DNA of 56,752 nt from Acidobacteriota bacterium. GTDB taxonomy: Bacteria > Actinomycetota > Acidimicrobiia > Acidimicrobiales > RAAP-2. The position numbers were made by a program, and so were the translations under genes. Of the stretch, positions 48,774 through 56,752 are shown piece by piece. The notes beneath the pieces are model-generated. The model was not told where the DNA came from. It saw nothing but the letters and a program-made list of their open reading frames with translations, and made no database searches. Position 1 is the stretch's first letter. Each line of letters starts with the position of its first letter. The DNA is taken from assembly GCA_018971185.1 (NCBI GenBank), contig JAGXBH010000011.1:1-56752 (forward strand). Reading direction: 5' to 3'.

Positions 48774-50804
48774 GTGACAATGCCTCCTCCCGAACAAAAC
48801 AACTGGCGCAAGTATCTGCCGGGCGGGCCCACCCCGATGCCGCCGGAACGACGCCGCCGCGTGTGGGTCATCGGCGTCATCCTCTTCCTCGTCGGCTTCC
48901 TGGTGATCTCCTCGTTGTTCCCCTCCAAGTCGGTCAAGAACGTGTCGTACTCCAACCTCCTGACCTACGCCAAGGGGCAGAAGGTGATCTCGGCCAGTAT
49001 CAACAACAATTCCGGCGTCATCACCGGACAACTGAGCGACGGCACCAACTACACCACCAACGGACCGGTCCCGGTGCTCGCCGACGAGGTGACCACGCTG
49101 CGCGGGGACAACGTGTCGGTCAACTTCGCGAATCCCTCGAGTCTGGCGTCCTCGCTCCTGCCCTACCTCATCTGGATCCTGATCTTCGGCGGATTCATGA
49201 TCTTCCTCTCGCGACAGGCGAGGGGCCAGATGAACGGCATGATGTCCGTGGGCCGATCGAAGGCCAAGCAGTTCAACCAGGACCGGCCCAAGACCACGTT
49301 CGCCGACGTCGCGGGGTACCTCGGCGTCAAGCAGGAGATCAGCGAGGTCGTCGAGTTCTTGAAGACGCCCGGGCGCTACACCGCGATGGGCGCCCTCATC
49401 CCCAAGGGCATCCTGCTCGTCGGCCCCCCGGGGACCGGCAAGACGATGCTGGCCCGCGCGGTCGCCGGCGAGGCCGGAGTGCCCTTCTTCTCGGTGTCGG
49501 GCTCGGACTTCATGGAAATGTTCGTGGGCGTGGGCGCCAGCCGCGTTCGCGACCTCTTCTCGACCGCGCGCAAGCAGTCACCCTCCATCGTCTTCATCGA
49601 CGAGATCGACTCCATCGGACGTAAGCGTGGCGCGGGTCTGGGCGGTGGCCACGACGAGCGCGAGCAGACGCTGAACCAGATGCTCAACGAGATGGACGGC
49701 TTCGACCCCACCGAGGGGGTCGTGGTGATCGCGGCCACCAACCGCCCCGACGTCCTCGACCCCGCCCTGCTGCGTCCGGGCCGCTTCGACCGCCAGATCG
49801 TGGTCCCACTGCCGGACCTGGAGGAACGCCTCCCCATCCTCGAGGTCCACTCCAAGAACAAGCCTCTGGACCCCACCGTCTCACTCGAGATGGTCGCCCG
49901 CGGCACGCCGGGCATGAGCGGTGCCGACCTCGCGAATCTGGTGAACGAGTCCGCCCTGCACGCGGTGCGTCGTCACTCCGAGACGATCACGATGGAGGAC
50001 TTCGAGACGGCGCGCGACCGCGTGATGATGGGCCAGCAGCGCGACTCGATGGTCCTGCGCGACGAGGAGCGCGAGCGTATCGCCTTCCACGAGTCGGGCC
50101 ACGCCCTCCTGGCCTACGTCCTGGACAAGACCGATCCGCTGCACAAGATCACGATCATCCCGCGCGGCATGGCGTTGGGCGTGACCATGACCCTGCCCGA
50201 GGAGGACCGCTACATCATGTCGCGCCAGCACCTCGAGGATTCGCTGTGCATGCGCATGGGCGGACGCGTCGCCGAGTTGCTGGTCTACGGCGACCTCTCC
50301 ACGGGCGCGGCCGACGACCTGCAGCGCAACACCGAACTCGCGCGGCGCATGGTGCGCGAATGGGGCATGTCCAAGGAGATCGGGCCCATGGCCTGGGGTT
50401 CGAACAACCAGGTGTTCCTGGGCGAGGACCTGATGCACACTCGCGACTACTCCGACCACACCTCGCAGATCATCGACGACGAGGTCGAGCGGATCCTGCG
50501 CGAACAGGAGTCGCGCGCCATCGAGGTGCTCACCCTGCACCGGCGCGGCCTCGAAGCACTGACGCGCGCCCTGCTGGAGCACGAGACCATCGACGGCGAG
50601 ACGGCGGCGCACCTCATCGACGAGGCCCACGGTGAGCCCGTGCACCCGATCGGCACCAAGACCGTCAGCGCGCTGGGCCTGGGTCAGGGGACCGGGGACG
50701 CCGACCCGGCGGACGCCACGTCGAACGGCAACCACGCGCCGGCGCCCTCTCCGGTGGGGGCCTCCGCGCCCACCTGGCAGCCGCCGACGCTACCCGCCGT
50801 TTAG
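48774..50804 (+). CDS. ftsH: ATP-dependent zinc metalloprotease FtsH
   Basis: A 676-residue membrane-anchored AAA+ protease that degrades misfolded and regulatory membrane proteins. Two helices (about 30-49 and 128-146) flank an extracytoplasmic domain; Walker A GPPGTGKT lies at 217-224, Walker B FIDEID at 274-279, second region of homology [20 protein letters not shown] at 321-340, and the zinc site HESGH at 439-443. The C-terminal tail is Pro/Ala-rich. The start is GTG 48774 (leaderless) or ATG 48780. It converges with the DUF5719 gene and overlaps it by 15 bases. The usual tilS/hpt/folE neighbours are absent. Confidence 0.95.
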   Translation: MTMPPPEQNNWRKYLPGGPTPMPPERRRRVWVIGVILFLVGFLVISSLFPSKSVKNVSYSNLLTYAKGQKVISASINNNSGVITGQLSDGTNYTTNGPVPVLADEVTTLRGDNVSVNFANPSSLASSLLPYLIWILIFGGFMIFLSRQARGQMNGMMSVGRSKAKQFNQDRPKTTFADVAGYLGVKQEISEVVEFLKTPGRYTAMGALIPKGILLVGPPGTGKTMLARAVAGEAGVPFFSVSGSDFMEMFVGVGASRVRDLFSTARKQSPSIVFIDEIDSIGRKRGAGLGGGHDEREQTLNQMLNEMDGFDPTEGVVVIAATNRPDVLDPALLRPGRFDRQIVVPLPDLEERLPILEVHSKNKPLDPTVSLEMVARGTPGMSGADLANLVNESALHAVRRHSETITMEDFETARDRVMMGQQRDSMVLRDEERERIAFHESGHALLAYVLDKTDPLHKITIIPRGMALGVTMTLPEEDRYIMSRQHLEDSLCMRMGGRVAELLVYGDLSTGAADDLQRNTELARRMVREWGMSKEIGPMAWGSNNQVFLGEDLMHTRDYSDHTSQIIDDEVERILREQESRAIEVLTLHRRGLEALTRALLEHETIDGETAAHLIDEAHGEPVHPIGTKTVSALGLGQGTGDADPADATSNGNHAPAPSPVGASAPTWQPPTLPAV

Positions 50805-52139
50805 CCCCGACGTCAGGGTCACCCCCGGAGGCGTCGTCACGAGCGTCGCGCTGACCACCAGCGTCGGCGCCTGACCCGTGAGCACCAGTGTCGCACCCGT
50901 GAGCTTGGCGCGTCCGCCCACGAGGACCGCCAAGGACTTGGTCGCGTTGGCCCCCAACGACGTGGTGCCGGTCGACGCCAGTGAGCCGCGTCGGCGCAAC
51001 ACCCAACTGACCTCGGTCGCGGTGGGGGCCACGTTGGTGACCACGGCGCGGTCGAAGCCCCCGCCGGTCACGTCGGCGAGGACCACCCGTGCCGCGGGGG
51101 TCCCCACGGGACTCGAGGTGAGCCCGTTCTGCGTCCCGGTGACCACGGTGGCGTCCACCGGTTGCGTCGACTTCATCACGATGGTGGCCTCGCCGGCCGC
51201 GGGGATCGCCGTGTTGGGCGTGATCACGATCATGGCGCTGCGGTAGGCGCCCACCTCGGTCGTCTGTGGCGCGACCTTGAACTTGCCGAGTTTGACGTTG
51301 AGCGTCACGGTCGCCGGTGCCGGACCCGGATTGGCGATTCGCACCTGGGCCACGGCTTGGTTGGCCGTCGTCACCAGGGGCAGGGTCGCCGAGGACGCCA
51401 GGAGCGTCGTGCCGTAGTTGAAGGAGGCCACCCCCTTGGAGATCTGGTCGCCCACGGCGACCAGCGAGCCGCGCAACACCGTCACCTGCACGCCGAAGTT
51501 CTCGGTCGCGACGATCTGGGCCCCGAGATTGTAGGTCAGCACCGCGTGGGGGCCCACACTCACGCCCTGCAAGGACGCCGGCGACGAGAAGCCGCCGGGC
51601 GTGAACGCCGTGACGTTGAACACCGCCGCCGTCGCCGTCGGGTTGTAGACGCTCAGGACCGCCGACGAGCCGACCGTGGAGTCGAATCCCGACGCGTACC
51701 AATTGGTCACGCCCTGGTTGGCACACGGTGACTGGGTCCCGAAACGGCTGTCGACCTGCACCGCGCTCACGCCGCCGCCGTCGACCTGCGCCGAGAGCGC
51801 GTAGGTCGAGCCCACCAGCAGGTTGGTGGGGGCGACGCTCTGGCGCGCGTAGGGGCCGAGCGTGAACGCCGTGGCCACCGCCGAGGTCGCCCCCGTGGCG
51901 AAGGCGTGGACCACCACGTGTCGGGTCAGCGCCGTGGTGTTGATGTAGGACACGACGCCGCGTAGTCCTCCTCGCGCGTTGGTGAGCCCCGTGCAGTAGA
52001 GCGCGCTCGACTGCGCCGACGGCGCGGCGGCGATCGTGGTGCCGACGGGATTCCTCGCGACGCCGCGGTCGTTCAGGACGCCCACCGCCGCGAGCATCAC
52101 CACCACGACGACCAGGAGCGGGAGCCCGGACCTACGCAT
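50790..52139 (-). CDS. DUF5719-family secreted protein
   Basis: A 449-residue protein with an N-terminal anchor (GLPLLVVVVVMLAAVGVL) and a beta-rich, Ala/Val/Thr-rich extracytoplasmic body. Repeated units such as VLSVYNPTATAAVFNVTAFTPGG and AQVRIANPGPAPATVTLNV indicate several immunoglobulin-like repeats, which fits the DUF5719 family of actinobacterial envelope proteins. Function is unknown. ATG 52139 has AGGAG seven bases before it and overlaps the end of the upstream glycosyltransferase gene by eight bases; GTG 52157 is an alternative. The constant pairing with that gene suggests joint action in surface glycan assembly. Confidence 0.7.
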   Translation of the reverse strand: MRRSGLPLLVVVVVMLAAVGVLNDRGVARNPVGTTIAAAPSAQSSALYCTGLTNARGGLRGVVSYINTTALTRHVVVHAFATGATSAVATAFTLGPYARQSVAPTNLLVGSTYALSAQVDGGGVSAVQVDSRFGTQSPCANQGVTNWYASGFDSTVGSSAVLSVYNPTATAAVFNVTAFTPGGFSSPASLQGVSVGPHAVLTYNLGAQIVATENFGVQVTVLRGSLVAVGDQISKGVASFNYGTTLLASSATLPLVTTANQAVAQVRIANPGPAPATVTLNVKLGKFKVAPQTTEVGAYRSAMIVITPNTAIPAAGEATIVMKSTQPVDATVVTGTQNGLTSSPVGTPAARVVLADVTGGGFDRAVVTNVAPTATEVSWVLRRRGSLASTGTTSLGANATKSLAVLVGGRAKLTGATLVLTGQAPTLVVSATLVTTPPGVTLTSGLNGG

Positions 52140-55100
52140 CCTCGAACTCCTGCGCACGCGTCCCTCGCGGTCCGCGCGAGTGGCGGGCCCGGCGCGCGCG
52201 CAACCTGAGGAGCCACTCGAGTCGTCGGATCCAACCGAAACCGAGCCACACTATGGCCCACGTCGCCAGGGTCACCATCGCCAGGAGCCCGTTGAAGGGG
52301 AACCGGCGAAGGCTCAGGGTCACCACAACGGGCGTCGACGACGCGGGAACATCGTAGGCGCCGGCCCAACCGTCGAGCGTGGCGCGCGTGAGGGCGTGGC
52401 CGTGGGCGCTGAGCGAGAACGCCCCCGCGGGAGCGAGACCCACCTCGACCTGCGAGCCGCCGGCCAGGGCGCCCGCGTTGGTGGTGGGTGAGAGCACCGA
52501 CTTCCAGGGTGCCGCCTTCGACGAACGCGCGCGCACGATGCCGGCGAACTCGGCGTTGGCGTAGACCTGCACCGACGACGTCTGAAGCTCGAGGGCCAGG
52601 TCGGTCTGGGCGTTGAGCGAGGTGCTGAGCAGGGCGGGCACGCTACGCACCGGCGAGGACTGCACGCCCGCCAATTGCGGCGCCGAGGCGTCCATGACGA
52701 CGATGGCCGAGATCCCCGCGGGCGACAGCAACTCGCCGAGGTTGACCGTGCGCCCCTGCAACGCGAGGTTCACCGCGGCGATGATCGCGTCAGCGGTGCC
52801 CGAGCTCGGCGAGGTGAAGAGGGTGTCGCCACCGGGTAACCCGTTCGAGGAGGTCGCCGCCGCGAGTCCGGGAGCCACCGTCCAGCCCGGCACCGGCAAG
52901 ATGGACGGGTCACCGAGCCACAACACGCGATACTGCGTCGCCGTGGGCGGGGCCAAGGTCGAGAGCGATTCCGCGACCGAGGTGGTCGGCAGGTCGAAGC
53001 GGCCGCTACCCAGTGTCGTCAGCCAGGCCAGCGGGGCGATCGCCATCGCGGTCGCGCTGAGCGCCGCGCCCACCTGGCGCCAACCGAACTTGGTCGAACG
53101 CACGTCGTTCTCGAGCGCCGCGACGCCGAGGCCCACGAGAGTGGCGATCGTCACCGCGTAGAGGACGAGCAGGACGTCGATGTCGGGAGTGAAGGAACCG
53201 AGCCAGTGGTGGTCGCTGAGGGTGGCCACCAGCAGCGTCAACGTGGCGATCACCGTCAGCTTGCCGGCGATGGACCGGCGCGCGTGGCGCGTCATGATCA
53301 GGGCGACCAACGCGAGGCTCGGCCAGAGCCAGGCCCACCAATTGTCTCCGAAGCCCCCGTCGACGCCGCGCACGAGGTCGGCGAAGCTGGGGGCGGACCA
53401 CGGAGCGCGGACGCCGCCGAACACCCCCAGCGCGCGACTCCCGGCGATCAGGGTGTCGATGGTCATCGGCAACAAGAGGACGGCCACGTAGGCCAGCAGC
53501 GCACCGAGGAGCCGCCACGGCCGCGCCCGCGTGCGCTGGTCGGGCTCGACCACTCGCGCGACCCAGACGCCCACCACCACCAACGCGACCACGACGAGGG
53601 TCGTCGGCGCCATGGCGGTGAGAACGGCGATCACCATGGCCGCGCTCGCGCGCTGCCCGGCCGCGCTCGCGCGCCAGCCCCGAGATCCGAAGGGCACCGG
53701 GTCGCCGTAGGGCACGGTGCGGAATCCCGGCACGTCGAGGAGGTCGAAGAGACGACGCACCACGTAGGGCAGTCCCGCGACCACCACCAGCACATCGACA
53801 CGTCCCTGGCCGATCATGTTGAGGCCCGTCGGCAGGGCGAGGTAGGTGACGGCCGCCACGATCCTCGCGCGATTGGAGACGCGCCCCTTGAGCAGTCGCG
53901 CCACACCGATAGACCCGAGGGGCACCGCGGCGATCAGCGCCAGCCGTGGCAGGAGGCCCATCCGACCCAGGACGAAGGTGCCCGCGACGCCCAGGACGCC
54001 GTAGCCCGGCATGGCGGGTGCGCCGGTGCCCACCCCATTGGGCGACCACGAGGCGAAGAAGTGCCGCCACGTCGACCACCACGAGTCGAGCGGGGCGAGT
54101 CGCCCGATCAGGGGGAGGTGCATCGTGAGGAGATTGCGCGCACCGATGGCCCACAGCAGGGCGACGACCACGATGACCATCGCCTGGGAACGGAAGGTCG
54201 TGAGGAACCGTGACGGGCGCACTCGCTCGACGCTCGAGACGATCCCCTCGTCGAAGGCCTCGTCGTCGGCGAACGCCGCCGCAAACCCGACCCCGTCGGG
54301 GGTCTCGCCGCTCGGCCCCTCGGTCTCGTCCAGGGCGTCGGGCAGTATCCCGCGCGCGCTCTGCAGCCCCTCACCCACCAGGACCAGGAAGAGCCTCTGC
54401 AGCCGGCTCGCGCCGGCCTCCTGCAGGCGTAGGAGCTCGGCGTCGGTCAGGACCCGCGTACCTCGTCGCTCGCGACGGCGCTCGCGAACGCGGCGTCGAT
54501 TGCGCACCAGCCACGCCCACGAGCCCACGATGGCGCTCACCCGTTCGCGGTCGCGACCCACCAGCGCCAGGCCGAGCTCGATGAGGTCCATCCCCGCGAG
54601 GGTCGCGAGGGTCAGTAGGGTTCGCCAGAAGCTCCATCCGGTCGCCACCACGAGGAGTTGGTGGCGACGCAGAAGCGACTGGCGAGAGGCGTGACGCGTC
54701 CCGCTGGCCGCGATCGCCCGCTCGCCGGTCGCGATCGTCTCGCGGTGGGCCACGCGCGCCTGCGGGGTGACCACGATGCGCGCGCCGGCCAACTGCGCGC
54801 GCCAGCACAGGTCCAGGTCCTCGCCGATGAGCGGGATGAGGGGATCGAAGCCGCGCAGGGTGCGAAAGAGGTCCGATCGCACCAGGGTGACACCCCCGGG
54901 CGCCACGAAGACGTCCCGCTCGAAGTCCTGCTGGCCGTGGTCGATCTCGCCCGTCTCCACGCGCTCGCGCACCACGCCGAACCGGTCGCTGGTCTGACCG
55001 ACGTGCAGCAGGACGAGGGGGTCCTCGTAGTGGACGAATTTCGGCGACACGACCCCCGCATTCGTGCGGAACGCCGCTTCCACCATCAACCCGACGCAGT

Positions 55101-55398
55101 CCGGGTCCAGGCGTACGTCGTCGTGGCAGAACAGGAAGAAGGCCGATCCCTCGACCATGAGCGCCGCCTCGTTGCACGCGGCGGCGAAGCCACGATTGTG
55201 CTCGAGGATCTTCACGAAGGCCTGGGGGGCGACGGCCGCGGTCCGCGCGGCGACGTGGTCGTCGGACCCGTTCGCGACGACGAGCAGGCTGAGTTCCTCA
55301 TAGTCCTGGGCGACGATCGAGGCCAAGGTGGCTTCGAGGCCGGGGCCCGGACCAGTGGTAACGACGACGGCCACGACGGCCGGAGCACGGGTTTCCAT
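52132..55398 (-). CDS. GT2 glycosyltransferase fused to large membrane domain
   Basis: A 1088-residue protein. Residues 1-300 are a GT2 domain (VVAVVVTTGPGPGLEATLASI, FCHDDVRLDPDC, FDPLIPLIGEDLDLCWRA). After a basic Arg-rich segment (RRRVRERRRERRG) come about twelve membrane helices and an extracytoplasmic beta domain near residues 800-1020, closed by a last helix and a basic tail. Similar fusions occur across actinobacteria next to DUF5719 and phosphohexomutase genes and are thought to make and export an envelope polysaccharide. The ATG has only a weak ribosome site; a TAGCCT lies ten bases before it. Confidence 0.78.
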   Translation of the reverse strand: METRAPAVVAVVVTTGPGPGLEATLASIVAQDYEELSLLVVANGSDDHVAARTAAVAPQAFVKILEHNRGFAAACNEAALMVEGSAFFLFCHDDVRLDPDCVGLMVEAAFRTNAGVVSPKFVHYEDPLVLLHVGQTSDRFGVVRERVETGEIDHGQQDFERDVFVAPGGVTLVRSDLFRTLRGFDPLIPLIGEDLDLCWRAQLAGARIVVTPQARVAHRETIATGERAIAASGTRHASRQSLLRRHQLLVVATGWSFWRTLLTLATLAGMDLIELGLALVGRDRERVSAIVGSWAWLVRNRRRVRERRRERRGTRVLTDAELLRLQEAGASRLQRLFLVLVGEGLQSARGILPDALDETEGPSGETPDGVGFAAAFADDEAFDEGIVSSVERVRPSRFLTTFRSQAMVIVVVALLWAIGARNLLTMHLPLIGRLAPLDSWWSTWRHFFASWSPNGVGTGAPAMPGYGVLGVAGTFVLGRMGLLPRLALIAAVPLGSIGVARLLKGRVSNRARIVAAVTYLALPTGLNMIGQGRVDVLVVVAGLPYVVRRLFDLLDVPGFRTVPYGDPVPFGSRGWRASAAGQRASAAMVIAVLTAMAPTTLVVVALVVVGVWVARVVEPDQRTRARPWRLLGALLAYVAVLLLPMTIDTLIAGSRALGVFGGVRAPWSAPSFADLVRGVDGGFGDNWWAWLWPSLALVALIMTRHARRSIAGKLTVIATLTLLVATLSDHHWLGSFTPDIDVLLVLYAVTIATLVGLGVAALENDVRSTKFGWRQVGAALSATAMAIAPLAWLTTLGSGRFDLPTTSVAESLSTLAPPTATQYRVLWLGDPSILPVPGWTVAPGLAAATSSNGLPGGDTLFTSPSSGTADAIIAAVNLALQGRTVNLGELLSPAGISAIVVMDASAPQLAGVQSSPVRSVPALLSTSLNAQTDLALELQTSSVQVYANAEFAGIVRARSSKAAPWKSVLSPTTNAGALAGGSQVEVGLAPAGAFSLSAHGHALTRATLDGWAGAYDVPASSTPVVVTLSLRRFPFNGLLAMVTLATWAIVWLGFGWIRRLEWLLRLRARRARHSRGPRGTRAQEFEDA

Positions 55399-55487
55399 CA
55401 GAACGTCAAGGCTAGTTCCCTTCGCCCCACCCGGCGCGTCAGCCCACCGTTTCTCGCGGGGTCACGGGACGACGTGGCGGCGCCGTC

Positions 55488-56378
55488 TCAGTGCGGGCGC
55501 TGGGCGGCGATGACGTCGTCGAGCGACTGCGAGAGCGTCCACGTGGGCTCCCACCCGGTCGCCTCGTGCAGTTTCTCAAAGCTCCCCCGACTCACCGGCA
55601 CTTCGACGGGGCGCAGTAGCTCGGGGTCGACGAGGAGCTCGAGGTTCGGGTTGATGCGCCGGCGCAATTCGTCGGCCACGTCGGCCAGGGCGACGTCGTG
55701 TCCCGAGGCGACGTTGTAGGCCTCCCCCGGCCGACCCCACTCGGCGAGCAGTCGATACGCGCGCACCACGTCGCGCACGTCGCTGAAGTCACGGCGAGTG
55801 CTCAGGTCGCCGACCATGATGAAGTGACGCCCCTGCGCCGTGGCCTCGAGCATGCGCTGGACCAGGGCCGGCACCACGAACACCGCGGATTGTCCCGGGC
55901 CGATGTGGTTGAAGGGTCGCGCGATCACCACCGACTGCTGACGCGAGCGCACGGCGTCGCGCGCGACCAGCTCCGCTTCGAGCTTGCTGGTCGAGTAGGG
56001 GTTGGACGGCACGGTGGGCGACGTCTCGGTCAGCGGGAGGTCGGCTTCGCTGACGATGCCGTAGACCTCGGCGGAGCTCACGACCACGACCTTGGCGCCC
56101 GGCACCACCTCGTGGGCCGCGTCGAGGACGTGGGCCGTGCCCAGGACGTTCACGCGGGTGTATTCGGCCGGTCGCGACCAGGACTCGGCGACGCTGGTCA
56201 TCGCGGCGAGGTGATAGATCACGTCGGGGCGCGAGGCGCTCATCGCGCTCACCAGCGCCGCGCGGTCGGTCACGTCGACGTCACGGTCCGCCACCGTGAC
56301 GTCGTCGCCCATCGCCGCCAGGTGCTGGGCCAGGTGGTGGCCCACGAAACCCCGACCTCCCGTTATCAGTGCGCGCAC
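55488..56378 (-). CDS. NAD-dependent nucleotide-sugar epimerase/dehydratase
   Basis: A 296-residue extended SDR with ALITGGRGFVGHHLAQHL at the N-terminus, an AMTSVAESW loop, catalytic Ser in VSSAEVYG and the Y-x-x-x-K pair in NPYSTSKLEAE, followed by RPFNHIGPGQ. It most resembles GDP-mannose 4,6-dehydratase or GDP-6-deoxy-mannose reductase (RMD)-type enzymes; RMD would fit the phosphohexomutase nearby. GTG 56378 has GAGGAG six bases before it and begins one base after the next gene's stop region. Confidence 0.82.
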   Translation of the reverse strand: MRALITGGRGFVGHHLAQHLAAMGDDVTVADRDVDVTDRAALVSAMSASRPDVIYHLAAMTSVAESWSRPAEYTRVNVLGTAHVLDAAHEVVPGAKVVVVSSAEVYGIVSEADLPLTETSPTVPSNPYSTSKLEAELVARDAVRSRQQSVVIARPFNHIGPGQSAVFVVPALVQRMLEATAQGRHFIMVGDLSTRRDFSDVRDVVRAYRLLAEWGRPGEAYNVASGHDVALADVADELRRRINPNLELLVDPELLRPVEVPVSRGSFEKLHEATGWEPTWTLSQSLDDVIAAQRPH

Positions 56379-56379
56379 G

Positions 56380-56752
56380 TCAATCTCCTCGTGCAAGATG
56401 GTAGGCGACGAGGTGTTGGTCGACGCACCGCGACCAGGTGAAGGTCTCGGCGCGTTCACGGGCGCGTCGCGCCAGTCGCGCGCGTTCGTCGCTCGACTGA
56501 GCGAGCACTTGCGCGAGTGCCTGCGCCAGATCCGGCGCGGAGCCGGCGGGCGTCAGCGTGGCGGCGTCACCGGACACCTCCTGCATCACCGTGTCGCGCG
56601 AGGTCACCACCGGTACGCCACAGGCGAGCGCCTCGAGGACCGGGAGTCCGAAGCCCTCGCCCCGCGAGGGGTACACGGCGGCCTTCGAGCTGCGCAGCAA
56701 CGGCGCCAGGACGTCGTCGGACACGAAGCCCAATCGACGGATCCGATCGGCC
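56380..56752 (-). CDS. GT4 glycosyltransferase, C-terminal part only
   Basis: The C-terminal 124 residues of a GT4 (GT-B) glycosyltransferase; the frame runs off the right edge of the window. The donor-binding motif is clear: VYPSRGEGFGLPVLEALACGVPVV with the E-x7-E pair, followed by GDAATLTPAGSAPDLAQAL. It would add a sugar from a nucleotide donor to an envelope acceptor. It is upstream of the epimerase and probably in one operon with it. Confidence 0.85.
   Translation of the reverse strand, partial: ADRIRRLGFVSDDVLAPLLRSSKAAVYPSRGEGFGLPVLEALACGVPVVTSRDTVMQEVSGDAATLTPAGSAPDLAQALAQVLAQSSDERARLARRARERAETFTWSRCVDQHLVAYHLARGD

Noticed and set aside
1..56752. Search for tRNA, rRNA, CRISPR, IS elements and phage genes.
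   Set aside because: Intergenic gaps are short and none shows cloverleaf ends, spaced repeats or transposase frames.

Overview
The window is a compact, GC-rich (by eye well above 60 %) chromosomal segment. It has about 45 protein-coding genes, many 4-nt start/stop overlaps, and no rRNA, tRNA, CRISPR array, insertion sequence or phage gene that I can see. An F420-type luciferase-like oxidoreductase, PTPS-related and DUF5719-type envelope proteins, the ATP-grasp/alpha-E/transglutaminase cassette and frequent leaderless promoters all point to an actinobacterium. Class Acidimicrobiia is my best guess, but that is inference.

Layout. 1-6.2 kb: end of a nitronate monooxygenase-like gene, a thioredoxin behind a CsoR/CstR-like operator, a CoA-transferase, an F420-type oxidoreductase, a secreted NAGPA-like protein and a TauE-type exporter. 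6.2-16.4 kb: a minus-strand series FAH-livK-livH-livMG(fused)-livF followed by an isocitrate/isopropylmalate-dehydrogenase-like gene. It faces a GntR regulator, with a strong promoter and a TTGGT palindrome in the divergent gap; L-asparaginase and an RraA-type aldolase follow. 16.4-20.6 kb: an SDR and the ATP-grasp/alpha-E/transglutaminase operon.

20.6-36 kb is the most distinctive part. One operon encodes a DeoR-type repressor, a BtpA/SgcQ protein, an FGGY kinase and an SDR. A second encodes a Dpp/Opp-type ABC importer (binding protein, two permeases, two ATPases), a cytoplasmic GH20 beta-N-acetylhexosaminidase and a putative acyltransferase. Both operons start from promoters carrying the same two operators at nearly the same spacing, so they look like one regulon. 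Next to them are a ROK-type kinase, a SIS-domain isomerase/deaminase-like protein and an MFS permease. Together this looks like scavenging of an N-acetylhexosamine-containing glycoside, possibly one carrying a polyol. No GlcNAc-6-phosphate deacetylase is present.

36-56.7 kb: an amino-acid permease, a tandem GT2 glycosyltransferase, a PPK2 kinase, an archaeal-type riboflavin synthase, a thiolase, an Ada alkylation-response protein and a DMT transporter. Then comes an envelope polysaccharide block: Trm112-like protein, phosphohexomutase, large polytopic PTPS-related protein, CPBP protease, FtsH on the opposite strand, DUF5719 protein, a 1088-residue GT2-membrane fusion, a nucleotide-sugar epimerase and a GT4 glycosyltransferase cut by the window edge.

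At least ten genes have a TANNNT -10 box six to eight bases before their start codon and no ribosome-binding site in between. Leaderless transcription is therefore probably common here, and I used it to choose several starts.
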